The notes: generated from the letters alone by a model not told the origin. DNA of 14,600 bases from JBAVQS01 sp049694275 (GCA_049694275.1 JBAVQS010000246.1:1-14600); one strand, 5' to 3'; positions 1 to 6,853 are shown, counted from the first letter of the stretch. A program made the numbers and translations.

Positions 1-106
1 CTTCCGCTGAAATGCCCGAAGGAGTTTGCTCGGCACTCATGTCACAATTATGCACTCGTCTCGTTGCCGTGACCATCGTCAATAATCGTCATTGACGCGC
101 TGGTTG

Positions 107-703
107 TCACACCACTGAACGGTTACCGCAGATGAAAGATCCAACCGCGACCATCCCTCGCCGGAGGGTTGGATTCCAGGTAAAGGAATGGGTGTTACTT
201 CTCACGAGCAAATCCGTGGGTTCGGTTGAGAGCGGTTCAAGTATCCCCGTATTGAGATCATAAGCAACGACAAAGCCAGTAGAATAACTATCGTGGAACC
301 GCAGGTCGCTCGGTTGGTTACATTCTTTCACCAGTCCCACGCGCCCATCAGGCATGGTTGCCGGATATAGGTAAAGGGTACTGTCGCAGGCGGGGTCTTT
401 AGGTAGGGCTAGTTTCTGCAATTCACTGCCATCCGGCTGCACCTTCCAGAGATCAAGGCCGGGAAAGTAAAAGGTGGGGGTTGACGGGATAGGATCGTAA
501 TGGGTCACTAACCAGCCGTTTGGCAACCAGGCAACATAATAATAATATCCCGGCGGGGCGGGGATCTGTTTGCTAGGAGCTAATGGGTCTTGACTGGTAA
601 CCATGGTCGGCTGGGGCGATTGTATCAAGGTACTACAACCGCCCACCGCCAAACCCACCAAAGCGAAAATAAGCGCGCAAGCGTAGGCCCTGATTTTTGT
701 CAT
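107..703 (-). CDS. Short lipoprotein, possible truncated beta-propeller
   Basis: The 198-residue product starts with a charged n-region, a hydrophobic stretch and a lipobox (AVGGC, Cys23), so it should be exported and lipid-anchored. The mature part has repeated elements such as LPNGW, PDGSEL, MPDGR and VVAYDLNTG that resemble blades of TolB/WD40-like propellers, but there are too few for a full propeller. The start codon lies only 2 nt after the serpin stop codon, so the two genes are probably co-transcribed and translationally coupled. The C-terminus ends abruptly (GNRSVV). A different reading frame stays open downstream of it to about position 48, so a frameshift that shortened a longer protein is possible. 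I do not recognise a specific family; the lipoprotein call is firm and the propeller call is an inference. Confidence 0.6.
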   Translation of the reverse strand: MTKIRAYACALIFALVGLAVGGCSTLIQSPQPTMVTSQDPLAPSKQIPAPPGYYYYVAWLPNGWLVTHYDPIPSTPTFYFPGLDLWKVQPDGSELQKLALPKDPACDSTLYLYPATMPDGRVGLVKECNQPSDLRFHDSYSTGFVVAYDLNTGILEPLSTEPTDLLVRSNTHSFTWNPTLRRGMVAVGSFICGNRSVV

Positions 704-705
704 CG

Positions 706-2094
706 CTATTTCGGATTGACGACGCGCCCCGCGAACAGGATGGTCCCCGTTTCGATGTCGCGAATAAAGAAAAAGAACGGGCGGTCAATCGTGACGGTCA
801 CCGGTTGGCCCGGCATGGCCGAGGTGACCATAATGATGGCGGTTGCGGCGGCGGCCTCCGTCCCGGTTTCGTCCACTGCGACATACGCTTTGTGGATGAC
901 CTGGCCGATCAAGAGGTCGTGCGTTCCATCCATCCCGCTAAAATCGGCCTTACCGGGGGTCACGGCATCCGTCATCCCCATGTCGCGCAGGGTGTCGGCC
1001 AGCATCAGGGTCGTATCGAATTTCCATTTCGGGAGGGTCAGGTTCACGTGCGCGGATTTCATACTGCCGGCAATCGCATGGAGCTTGTCCGCGCTGAGCG
1101 TCCCCTGCACTTGCTGGAATTGGCCCGGCGCGGGGACGACAATCAGCATCGAGAGTTGATTGCCGTCGTAGGGCAGTTCGAGAGCTTCAAACCCATCGCC
1201 CTTCGCATAGCTCAAGAATTCGGTCTGCTGCATCAGCGGCGCCGTCACCGTGCTGCCATCCAGCAGATGGAAGGGGCCGTCCTGAGTCTGCTCTTTTTGG
1301 AATTGGGAGGCCCAGGCCGCGTTGAAATAGATCGCGTTGGTCAGCACCAGTTTCGAATCCGGCGTAATCGTCCCCTGGCCCAGCAGTTCGGGAATCTTGC
1401 CCTCCGTCTGATCGCTCACCCACTTGTTGATCGTCGCGCGCGCCGGCTCGGGCGCCCTGAAATCGAGTACGCGCAGCCCGGCGCCGTAATTCTCGGCGAG
1501 GACATCGAGGAATGGAGCGAGAAACGTGTAACCCTGCTGTCCCCAGAGCGCGTTCGCCACCTTGAGACGAAAGCCTTTTCCATCCTTGCCCTGCGCGCCC
1601 TGCCCCCGGCTTGCCAGCGCCCGGTCCAGGCTGTTAAAGGCGGGATGGAGATGGTTCTGCGGAAGGGTATAGTGGAGCGTATTCGCCATCTGCTGCGCCG
1701 TGTTCCCCTGCGCGCCCGCGTAGGTCATAGCCAGGGCCAGTGAGATGCTGTAGGGGGAATAAAAGAGGTTCCCATCCCCTTTGCTCAGGCGCTGGTAAAG
1801 ATCAAACGCAAAGGCGTTATTCCCCGCGGCCAATTCTGCAAGATCGGCATTGGGCGCATTCACCACCAGCCGCGCCTTGCTCGATTGGACGAGCGCGCCC
1901 TGGGGCAGGTTTTGTGAGGGGGTCGTCGGCGCGGCCGGCGCGGTACGCGTCGCCGCCGGGCTGTTCGCCAGCGTGGCTGGCGCTGTAGGGCTATTCGCCG
2001 CCGGTGGATTGGTCGGGGTCACACCCGTGGTCTGGCAGCCAACCAGCGCCAGGACTGCGAGCATCGTCAATGCGGATAGAAATAACCGGTTCAT
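706..2094 (-). CDS. Lipoprotein-anchored serpin (serine protease inhibitor)
   Basis: A 462-residue serpin, the suicide-substrate protease inhibitor family. I chose the start at 2094 because GGAGG lies just upstream and it places a clean signal peptide with lipobox ALVGC (Cys20) at the N-terminus. An Ala/Pro/Thr/Ser-rich linker (about 21-60) follows, then the serpin fold: FYSPYSISLALAM, the strand s3A motif KLVLTNAIYFNAAW, LPKWKFD and the C-terminal RPFFFFIRD. The reactive-centre hinge at 409-418 (ETGTEAAAAT) has the small residues typical of inhibitory serpins, so it should insert its loop and trap proteases. The scissile bond should lie in about 424-428 (TSAMP), but P1 cannot be fixed because the loop is a few residues longer than in alpha1-antitrypsin. 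It is likely displayed on the outer face of the membrane to guard against extracellular proteases. A TATAGT box upstream (2123-2128, minus strand) could be its -10; no convincing -35 is visible. Confidence 0.93.
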   Translation of the reverse strand: MNRLFLSALTMLAVLALVGCQTTGVTPTNPPAANSPTAPATLANSPAATRTAPAAPTTPSQNLPQGALVQSSKARLVVNAPNADLAELAAGNNAFAFDLYQRLSKGDGNLFYSPYSISLALAMTYAGAQGNTAQQMANTLHYTLPQNHLHPAFNSLDRALASRGQGAQGKDGKGFRLKVANALWGQQGYTFLAPFLDVLAENYGAGLRVLDFRAPEPARATINKWVSDQTEGKIPELLGQGTITPDSKLVLTNAIYFNAAWASQFQKEQTQDGPFHLLDGSTVTAPLMQQTEFLSYAKGDGFEALELPYDGNQLSMLIVVPAPGQFQQVQGTLSADKLHAIAGSMKSAHVNLTLPKWKFDTTLMLADTLRDMGMTDAVTPGKADFSGMDGTHDLLIGQVIHKAYVAVDETGTEAAAATAIIMVTSAMPGQPVTVTIDRPFFFFIRDIETGTILFAGRVVNPK

Positions 2095-2253
2095 GTTCTC
2101 CTCCATGGTCGTCAAGTATGCTACTATATAGGCGCTGGGATGAGGCAAAACGTTCCCTTCCCTGAAAAGGGGCATCGTCCTTCCGGTTCCCCCCGGGCGG
2201 AATTTTAGCAAATTCTTAATGTCGCATTCATCTTGGCTTAAGCATCAAAAGCT

Positions 2254-2259
2254 ATAATC
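2254..2259 (+). promoter_or_regulatory. Orphan TATAAT -10 box
   Basis: A perfect TATAAT. The best -35 candidates are TTGGCT at 2233-2238 (15-bp spacer, short) or TCTTGG at 2231-2236 (17-bp spacer, poor match). Transcription would begin near 2266 and run into the terminator at 2312-2342. Confidence 0.4.
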
Positions 2260-2265
2260 TGTTTG

Positions 2266-2342
2266 AAAATGGGTTGAGCACTGGATGCAGAGTAGATATG
2301 TTGCTGTTGGCGCCGCCGGGCAGAAATCCTGGCGGCTTTTTT
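2266..2342 (+). ncRNA. Candidate small RNA or attenuated leader
   Basis: Inferred from an orphan -10 box at 2254-2259 and a strong rho-independent terminator ending at 2342, with no gene upstream on the plus strand that the terminator could serve. The predicted transcript is about 77 nt, with the terminator hairpin occupying its 3-prime end. I do not recognise an RNA family. Alternatively it is the 5-prime leader of the VWA gene (start 2518) and the hairpin is an attenuator. Only expression data can separate the two. Confidence 0.3.
2312..2342 (+). terminator. Strong intrinsic terminator
   Basis: The stem GCCGCC(2312-2317)/GGCGGC(2331-2336) is extended by GGG/CCT (including one G-T wobble) to 9 bp, with a 7-nt loop CAGAAAT and six Ts at 2337-2342. 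The T tract is only on the plus strand. The neighbouring serpin runs on the minus strand, so this does not terminate it. Confidence 0.75.
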
Positions 2343-2371
2343 AATTAAGTCCTGGTGATTCCTCATATCTC

Positions 2372-2470
2372 GTAGGGGCAGCGGCTTGTCCCTGCCACGG
2401 TCGGGCGAGCATCCCGAGGGCGGAACGTCCCTTTGGGAGACTCCCTTCGGTCGCAAGGCATCGCCCCTAC
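2372..2470. repeat. Palindromic dispersed repeat, copy A
   Basis: The element opens with GTAGGGGCA and closes with CAAGGCATCGCCCCTAC, so its ends form the 8-bp inverted repeat GTAGGGGC/GCCCCTAC. It shares both ends, and the internal block GGGCGAGCA, with copy B at 5205-5263, but is 40 bp longer in the middle. It looks like a REP/MITE-type non-coding element. It carries no coding capacity that I can support. Confidence 0.65.
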
Positions 2471-2517
2471 TTGTGCGTAATCACCATCGCAAGTTGTAGC
2501 GAGACGGAGGGTGAGCG

Positions 2518-3597
2518 ATGCAACTCCTCTGGCCCTGGTTTATTTTTCTCTTACTGGTCATTCCCCTGCTGATCGGCGGGTACATCCTGCTCCAGCGGCG
2601 GCGCCGGCGTTATGTGATCCACTTTTCGAGCCTGACGCTGATCCGTCCGGCGCGCCCGCAATCCAATCTCCGCCGGCATCTTCCGCCGGCGCTCTTGCTC
2701 GCCGCGCTGGCGGTGATGATCGTGGCCCTCTCCCGCCCGGTCTCCGTTGTCAGTGTGCCGACTGTGCAGACCACCATCCTGCTCGCGATTGACGTCTCGG
2801 GCAGTATGCGCTCGACCGATGTGCAGCCGAGCCGGATCGAGGCCGCCGAAAATGCCGCGCTCAACTTTATCAATCACCAAAAGTTTACCACACAGATCGG
2901 AATTGTCGCCTTTTCCGGGAATGCCGAATTGGTGCAGGCGCCGACCACCGACAGGGATAAACTGACGGCGGCCATCCGGCGGCTGACGCTCGGGCGCTTT
3001 ACCGCGATCGGAAGCGGCATCCTGCGCTCGATCGACGCCATCGCCGAGATCGACCCGACGGTGGCGCCCAGCATTAACAGCGATGCGCCGCCGGCGGTGA
3101 CGCCCACTCCGGTCGTCCCGGGCGCGTATGCGCCGGATATTATTGTCCTGCTGACGGACGGGGTGAGCAACGCGGGTCCACTGCCCGTCGACGCCGCACA
3201 GCAAGCCGCCGACCGCGGCGTCCGGGTCTATACCATTGCGTTTGGCACAGAGAATGGACAGTTTGTCGATCCACAGCAGGGACCGGGGCAGTTCGGCGGC
3301 GGCGGTGGGCGACAATTCGGCGGCGGAAGACAACAGGGAGGCAATGGCGGCGGCGGGTTTGGCCGTTTCCGCGCGGGGATTGACGTCGCGACGCTCCAGA
3401 AGGTTTCCGACATGACCGGCGGGAGTTTCTATACGGCCGAGAGCGCCGACCAACTCGAAAAGGTGTTTTCGAGCCTGCCATTGTATCTGGTTACCAAGCA
3501 CGAGGTGATGGAGCTCACCGTCGGCTTTACGGCGGCCGGCGTTGTGCTCGCGGTGGCCGCGCTCGTACTGTCAATGCTCTGGAATCCGATGGGGTAA
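2518..3597 (+). CDS. BatA-like membrane VWA-domain protein
   Basis: A 359-residue protein with two N-terminal membrane segments (about 6-24 and 56-72), a von Willebrand factor A domain (about 84-325) and a C-terminal membrane segment (about 335-354). This is the BatA/BatB (Aerotolerance-type) architecture. The metal-binding MIDAS motif is complete: DVSGS (Asp92, Ser94, Ser96), Thr162 in the FTAIGSG loop and Asp214 in LLTDG. The VWA domain is probably exposed to one side of the membrane and binds a protein partner through a divalent metal. Two insertions are unusual: a Pro/Ala/Thr segment at about 180-205 and a Gly/Gln/Arg-rich loop at 253-286 near the end of the domain. Start at 2518 is supported by GGAGG 8-9 nt upstream. 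Its usual partners (MoxR ATPase, DUF58) are not next to it. It ends at the terminator at 3620-3657. Confidence 0.9.
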   Translation: MQLLWPWFIFLLLVIPLLIGGYILLQRRRRRYVIHFSSLTLIRPARPQSNLRRHLPPALLLAALAVMIVALSRPVSVVSVPTVQTTILLAIDVSGSMRSTDVQPSRIEAAENAALNFINHQKFTTQIGIVAFSGNAELVQAPTTDRDKLTAAIRRLTLGRFTAIGSGILRSIDAIAEIDPTVAPSINSDAPPAVTPTPVVPGAYAPDIIVLLTDGVSNAGPLPVDAAQQAADRGVRVYTIAFGTENGQFVDPQQGPGQFGGGGGRQFGGGRQQGGNGGGGFGRFRAGIDVATLQKVSDMTGGSFYTAESADQLEKVFSSLPLYLVTKHEVMELTVGFTAAGVVLAVAALVLSMLWNPMG

Positions 3598-3619
3598 GAC
3601 ATACATCAGCCAGGACGCG

Positions 3620-3657
3620 GGGCTTGCAGATGGGACACCCATCTGCAAGCCCTTTTT
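3620..3657 (+). terminator. Intrinsic terminator of the VWA gene
   Basis: A perfect 15-bp stem (GGGCTTGCAGATGGG at 3620-3634 pairing with 3638-3652), a 3-nt loop ACA and five Ts at 3653-3657. It separates the plus-strand VWA gene from the convergent minus-strand acyl-CoA operon, whose last stop codon (3656-3658) overlaps the T tract. On the minus strand there is no T tract after the stem, so it works mainly on plus-strand transcription. Confidence 0.85.
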
Positions 3658-4048
3658 ATTGGGAAAGGGCGGCGTCAACCGATTCCACATCCTTCACGTA
3701 CACCAGCGCTTCACCCTCGCACACGATTTCGCCCGCTGAATCCACGCAGGTTGTCTTCAAGTTGACCAGGTCCTTGTCCAGTCGGAGGCGGACGATTTCG
3801 ACTGTGGCGGTGATCACCTGGCCCACCGGCGCCGGCCGGGGAAACTCGAGGCGCTGCTTGAGATAGTTCGTGCCGCGACCGGGGAGGGTCGTGCCGAGCA
3901 GGTAGGAAAAAAGGCCGCCGAGGAGCGGGCCGGGGACGGTCAGGAGCGTGTCCACGGGAATGCCGGCGAGCGACGCATACGCGGCAAGGTCTTGCGGGGT
4001 GAAGGTGCGTTGGGTGGTGGCCGATTGGCCAAGCTGGAAATTTTTCAT
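3656..4048 (-). CDS. Degenerate MaoC-like hotdog protein
   Basis: A 130-residue hotdog-fold protein aligned by eye with the intact MaoC at 4812-5192: both share a QxDLxxYAxLAG/SDFNRFAALSG helix and a closing GExVCEGEALVYV/GEIGLQGEMVV strand. Between them this protein lacks the catalytic loop. Where active enzymes have SGDxNPxHxDxxxA it reads AGIPVDTLLTVPGPLLGG, with no His and about a dozen residues missing. It is therefore probably not a hydratase on its own and may be the non-catalytic half of a heteromeric enzyme, as known for ChsH1/ChsH2 of Mycobacterium tuberculosis, or a thioesterase-like binding protein. It is the last gene of the operon; its ATG overlaps the crotonase stop as ATGA. 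Confidence 0.75.
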   Translation of the reverse strand: MKNFQLGQSATTQRTFTPQDLAAYASLAGIPVDTLLTVPGPLLGGLFSYLLGTTLPGRGTNYLKQRLEFPRPAPVGQVITATVEIVRLRLDKDLVNLKTTCVDSAGEIVCEGEALVYVKDVESVDAALSQ

Positions 4049-4815
4049 CGACGCAGGAATTTCTCCATCCCGAACAGCGCTTCCGGAGTAACAATCTGTT
4101 CGACAAACCGCTGGCGCTCGGCTTTGAGGCGCGCGGCCAGCGCAGCCGGATCGCCCCAGAGCAGGCTTTTAGTTCGGATCACGCTTCCCGGATTCATCCC
4201 GGCGATCATTTCGGCCGCCGTGTACGCTTCTTCGCGAATCGAGCGCGTCTCGCCGGCGGATGGAACGAGGCGGCTCGCCATGCCCCAATCAACCGCCTCT
4301 TGCGCCGTGATCGTGCGGTTCAAGAGCAGCGCCTCGGCGGCGCGCTGGCGGCCGATCACCCAGGGCAGCATCGCGGTCCACCCACCATCGGGGCTGAAAC
4401 CGACCACCGCATAGTACGGCGTGAAACTCGCATCCTGGGTAACCAACACCAGGTCGGAAGCGAGGACGAAACCAAGCGAACCGCCGGTGACGAGGCCGTG
4501 GACCGCGGCCACGATGGGAACCGGGAATGCGACCATTGAGAGGATGACGCGGTTGAGCAGCCCGACGATCTCGTGAGCATACACCGAGAGATCGTCGCGG
4601 TGGTCATAAAACGCCTGCACATCGCCGCCCGTCGAGAACGACCGCCCGTTGGCACAGAGGACCAGGGCGCGCAGGTCGGGCCGGGTGCGGAGCGCCTCCA
4701 GCGCGGCGAGCAGGTCGCGCAAGAGCTCAGGCACGAGGCTGTTGTGACGTGCCGGCCGGTTGAGTGTGAGGGTCGCAATCGGGGCACACACCGCGGAGAG
4801 AACCAGTTCGCTCAT
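4045..4815 (-). CDS. Enoyl-CoA hydratase/isomerase (crotonase) family protein
   Basis: A 256-residue crotonase-superfamily enzyme acting on acyl-CoA thioesters. The oxyanion-hole segments are present: SFSTGGDV (59-66) and HGLVTGGSLG (106-115). The two Glu residues of classical enoyl-CoA hydratase (GGGCE and QPE motifs) are replaced by Gly115 and Tyr in FTPYYAVVG. An Asp instead sits in SPDGG (Asp143), the pattern seen in isomerases and other variant crotonases (PaaG-like isomerases; 4-chlorobenzoyl-CoA dehalogenase also uses an Asp in this region). So isomerisation or a non-canonical reaction is more likely than simple hydration. LLLNRTITAQEAVDWGMASRLV (164-184) is the conserved C-terminal helix pair. 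It overlaps both neighbours by ATGA and should be translated with them. Confidence 0.9.
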   Translation of the reverse strand: MSELVLSAVCAPIATLTLNRPARHNSLVPELLRDLLAALEALRTRPDLRALVLCANGRSFSTGGDVQAFYDHRDDLSVYAHEIVGLLNRVILSMVAFPVPIVAAVHGLVTGGSLGFVLASDLVLVTQDASFTPYYAVVGFSPDGGWTAMLPWVIGRQRAAEALLLNRTITAQEAVDWGMASRLVPSAGETRSIREEAYTAAEMIAGMNPGSVIRTKSLLWGDPAALAARLKAERQRFVEQIVTPEALFGMEKFLRR

Positions 4816-5192
4816 AGGCTGACAACCATCTCGCCCTGCAACCCGATCTCGCCGGTGGGCCGCGTCACGATGGTTTCCAGGCGCGCCCGCCCGGCACGCC
4901 CATCGACCTCAACCACCCGCAGGCTGATCGTCACAGCCTCCCCGACATACGAGGGATGCGGGAACATGAGGTCCTGGCGGAGCGAGATGGCGTGCGGGAA
5001 ATATTGCGCGAGTGCGCCGCAGACCAGGCTGTAGAGAAACATCCCGTGGGCCACAGTGCGCCCAAAGCGGGTGCGCGCCGAGAATTCAGGATCGACGTGA
5101 ATCGGGTTGTCGTCCCCGCTCAGCGCCGCAAAGCGATTGAAATCCGACTGGGCGAGGACACGCGTGAGAGTATAGGTATCGCCGGGTTGCAT
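4812..5192 (-). CDS. MaoC-family (R)-specific enoyl-CoA hydratase
   Basis: A 126-residue single hotdog domain with the full hydratase signature SGDDNPIHVDPEFS (25-38). Asp27 and His32 have the same spacing as the Asp-His pair of PhaJ. RTVAHGMF (45-52) is the conserved central helix start. It should add water to a 2-enoyl-CoA to give the (R)-3-hydroxyacyl-CoA. I chose the ATG at 5192 (MQPGDTYTL). The open frame continues upstream to 5249, but that part is encoded by the repeat at 5205-5263 and has no family similarity. No good ribosome binding site precedes 5192; CGCAATATTTT lies directly upstream. Its stop overlaps the crotonase start as ATGA. Confidence 0.9.
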   Translation of the reverse strand: MQPGDTYTLTRVLAQSDFNRFAALSGDDNPIHVDPEFSARTRFGRTVAHGMFLYSLVCGALAQYFPHAISLRQDLMFPHPSYVGEAVTISLRVVEVDGRAGRARLETIVTRPTGEIGLQGEMVVSL

Positions 5193-5204
5193 AAAATATT
5201 GCGC

Positions 5205-5263
5205 GTAGGGGCAATCCCTTGTGGTTGCCCTGCACGTGGGCGAGCACAAGGCATCGCCCCTAC
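5205..5263. repeat. Palindromic dispersed repeat, copy B
   Basis: A 59-bp element with ends GTAGGGGCA and CAAGGCATCGCCCCTAC, identical at both ends to copy A (2372-2470) and sharing GGGCGAGCA internally. It lies inside the acyl-CoA operon, between the ligase stop (5295) and the MaoC start (5192), about 12 nt from the latter. Folded as RNA it forms a terminal 8-bp stem and could influence processing or translation of the downstream genes. Confidence 0.65.
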
Positions 5264-5294
5264 AACGATGCCGTAAGCAAACTTGGAATCCGCG

Positions 5295-6824
5295 CTAGAC
5301 GTTCTCTGAATATTTTTGCTTGAGCTCGCCGCGATTGATCTTGCCGAGCGTATTGCGCGGGAGCGCAGCAACAAAGACAACGCTCCGGGGCGTCTTGTAC
5401 CGGGCGAGCTGTCCCTCACAAAAGGCCAACAGTTCCTCCGGCGTCGCCTGGCAGCCGGGCTTGAGCGCAACAATCGCGCGCCCCACCTCGTTCCATTTCG
5501 GGTCAGGCACGCCGATGACGCACACCTCCTGAACCGCAGGATGCGCGCCGATCAGCGCCTCGATCTCGGCAGGATAGACATTCAGACCGCCGCTCTTGAA
5601 CATCTCCTTCGAGCGGCCGACGACAAATGTGAGCCCCTCTGGGTCAGCCATCGCCAGATCGCCCGTATGGAACCAGCCCTCCGTAAAGACCTCTTGCGTG
5701 GCCTCGGGGCGATTCCAATAGCCGGAAAAGACATTCGGGCCGCGCAGCCAGATTTCGCCGATCTCGCCCTGAGGAACCTCGCCCCCCTCCGAGTTGACCA
5801 GGCACGCCTCGTCAAAAAAGGCGGTCTTGCCGATAAAGCCCAACTGGCGGGTGCCCTGCTCAAAATCCTCCGGCGCCATCATGAACGCCGTAGGCGAGGT
5901 CTCGGTGAGACCATACCCGCCGCCAAAGGTGAGCCCCTGTGCGCGAAAGGCGCGCACCACCTCTAACGGGCAGCGGTCGCCGCCGTTGTAAAAGAACCGG
6001 ACAGAGGAGAGGTTGGCGGTCTTGAACAGGGGCGAGGCAATCAACATCTGCCAAATGGCAGGAACCCCCATCACCACCGTGACTTTTTCCTTTTCAATCA
6101 GGCGCAGTGTTTCCTCGGCGTCAAATTTGCGCGGCATAACCACGCTCGCGCCGAGCAAAAGCGCGGGCAAAGTAAAGAGGCCCACGCCGCCGACGTGGAC
6201 CAGTGGGAGAATGGTGAGCACGCGGTCATCCCGGGTCAGTCCCAGCGGAATAATGTCGTTCATCGCGTTCCAGAACTGGTTGGCGTGCGTGAGGACGGCC
6301 CCCTTGGGTTTGCCAGTTGTGCCGGAGGTATAGACCGTCAGCAGCTCCTTGTCCCACGCAAGCGGCGCGGCGGGTTCCGATTCGGGCCGGCCGGCAATGA
6401 GCGCGGCATAGGCGCCGCAGCCGGCGGGCGCGTCCCCGGCGAGCACGTAAAAGCGGTCGATCCCGGTCTGCTCGCGGAGCGCGGGAATAAAGCCGGCCTG
6501 CTCCGCGCCGACAAAGAGCACACGGACATTGCTGTCCTTCATCTGGTAAGCGATCTCGGGTGGGGTGAGGCGATAGTTGAGCGAGACGACGACAATCCCC
6601 AGCTTGCCCGCGCCAAAGAGGAGGGTGAGGAACCGGGGATCATTCAGGCAGAGGACGCCGATGCGGTCCCCCTCCTTGAGACCCAGCGTGGCGAGGGCGT
6701 GCGCGACGCGATTGGCCTCGCCGTTCAACTCGCCATACGTCAGGGTCCGCTCGGGGGTGATGAGGGCAACCCGCCGGGGATTGAGTTGCGCGTGCCGGTA
6801 GAGCCAGAAACCGATGCCGTACAT
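5295..6824 (-). CDS. Acyl-CoA synthetase (AMP-forming fatty acid/aromatic acid CoA ligase)
   Basis: A 509-residue ANL-superfamily adenylating enzyme that activates a carboxylic acid with ATP and CoA. Core motifs are all present: P-loop YTSGTTGKPKG (165-175), YGLTETSP (304-311), WFHTGD (384-389), the hinge GRSKEMFKSGGLNVYP (403-418) and the catalytic lysine in RNTLGKINR (Lys495). Sequence alone does not fix the acid; the overall type matches long-chain-acyl, feruloyl or o-succinylbenzoate ligases. I chose the ATG at 6824 because AAAGGAG lies 7 nt upstream (6831-6838, reverse strand) and the promoter at 6854-6882 would place the transcript start close to 6847. This excludes a TTG start at 6851. 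It is the first gene of the operon and supplies CoA esters for the MaoC and crotonase proteins that follow. Confidence 0.93.
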   Translation of the reverse strand: MYGIGFWLYRHAQLNPRRVALITPERTLTYGELNGEANRVAHALATLGLKEGDRIGVLCLNDPRFLTLLFGAGKLGIVVVSLNYRLTPPEIAYQMKDSNVRVLFVGAEQAGFIPALREQTGIDRFYVLAGDAPAGCGAYAALIAGRPESEPAAPLAWDKELLTVYTSGTTGKPKGAVLTHANQFWNAMNDIIPLGLTRDDRVLTILPLVHVGGVGLFTLPALLLGASVVMPRKFDAEETLRLIEKEKVTVVMGVPAIWQMLIASPLFKTANLSSVRFFYNGGDRCPLEVVRAFRAQGLTFGGGYGLTETSPTAFMMAPEDFEQGTRQLGFIGKTAFFDEACLVNSEGGEVPQGEIGEIWLRGPNVFSGYWNRPEATQEVFTEGWFHTGDLAMADPEGLTFVVGRSKEMFKSGGLNVYPAEIEALIGAHPAVQEVCVIGVPDPKWNEVGRAIVALKPGCQATPEELLAFCEGQLARYKTPRSVVFVAALPRNTLGKINRGELKQKYSENV

Positions 6825-6853
6825 CGAAAGACTCCTTTGTCCAGTTTGCAATG

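Larger units (their letters stand above)
2095..2517. other. 423-nt intergenic region between serpin and VWA gene
   Basis: This stretch contains no convincing protein gene. It holds the serpin 5-prime leader (2095-2130), an orphan TATAAT box at 2254-2259, a strong intrinsic terminator at 2312-2342, a palindromic repeat at 2372-2470 and the ribosome binding site of the VWA gene (GGAGG near 2505). A 19-codon ORF beginning at 2285 (MQSRYVAVG...) overlaps the terminator. It could be a leader peptide, but it has no clear ribosome binding site and no run of regulatory codons. Confidence 0.6.

Noticed and set aside
697..1743. Long plus-strand open frame antisense to the serpin
   Set aside because: The serpin on the other strand is unmistakable. 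The antisense product is Arg/Gly/His-rich with no domain and comes from the GC-rich codon structure.
2238..2456. Minus-strand 72-codon ORF upstream of the serpin
   Set aside because: It is built from the palindromic repeat and the terminator region and has no similarity to any family I know.
2551..3501. Long minus-strand open frame antisense to the VWA gene
   Set aside because: Low-complexity Arg-rich translation without a ribosome binding site or similarity; the VWA frame has a full MIDAS motif.
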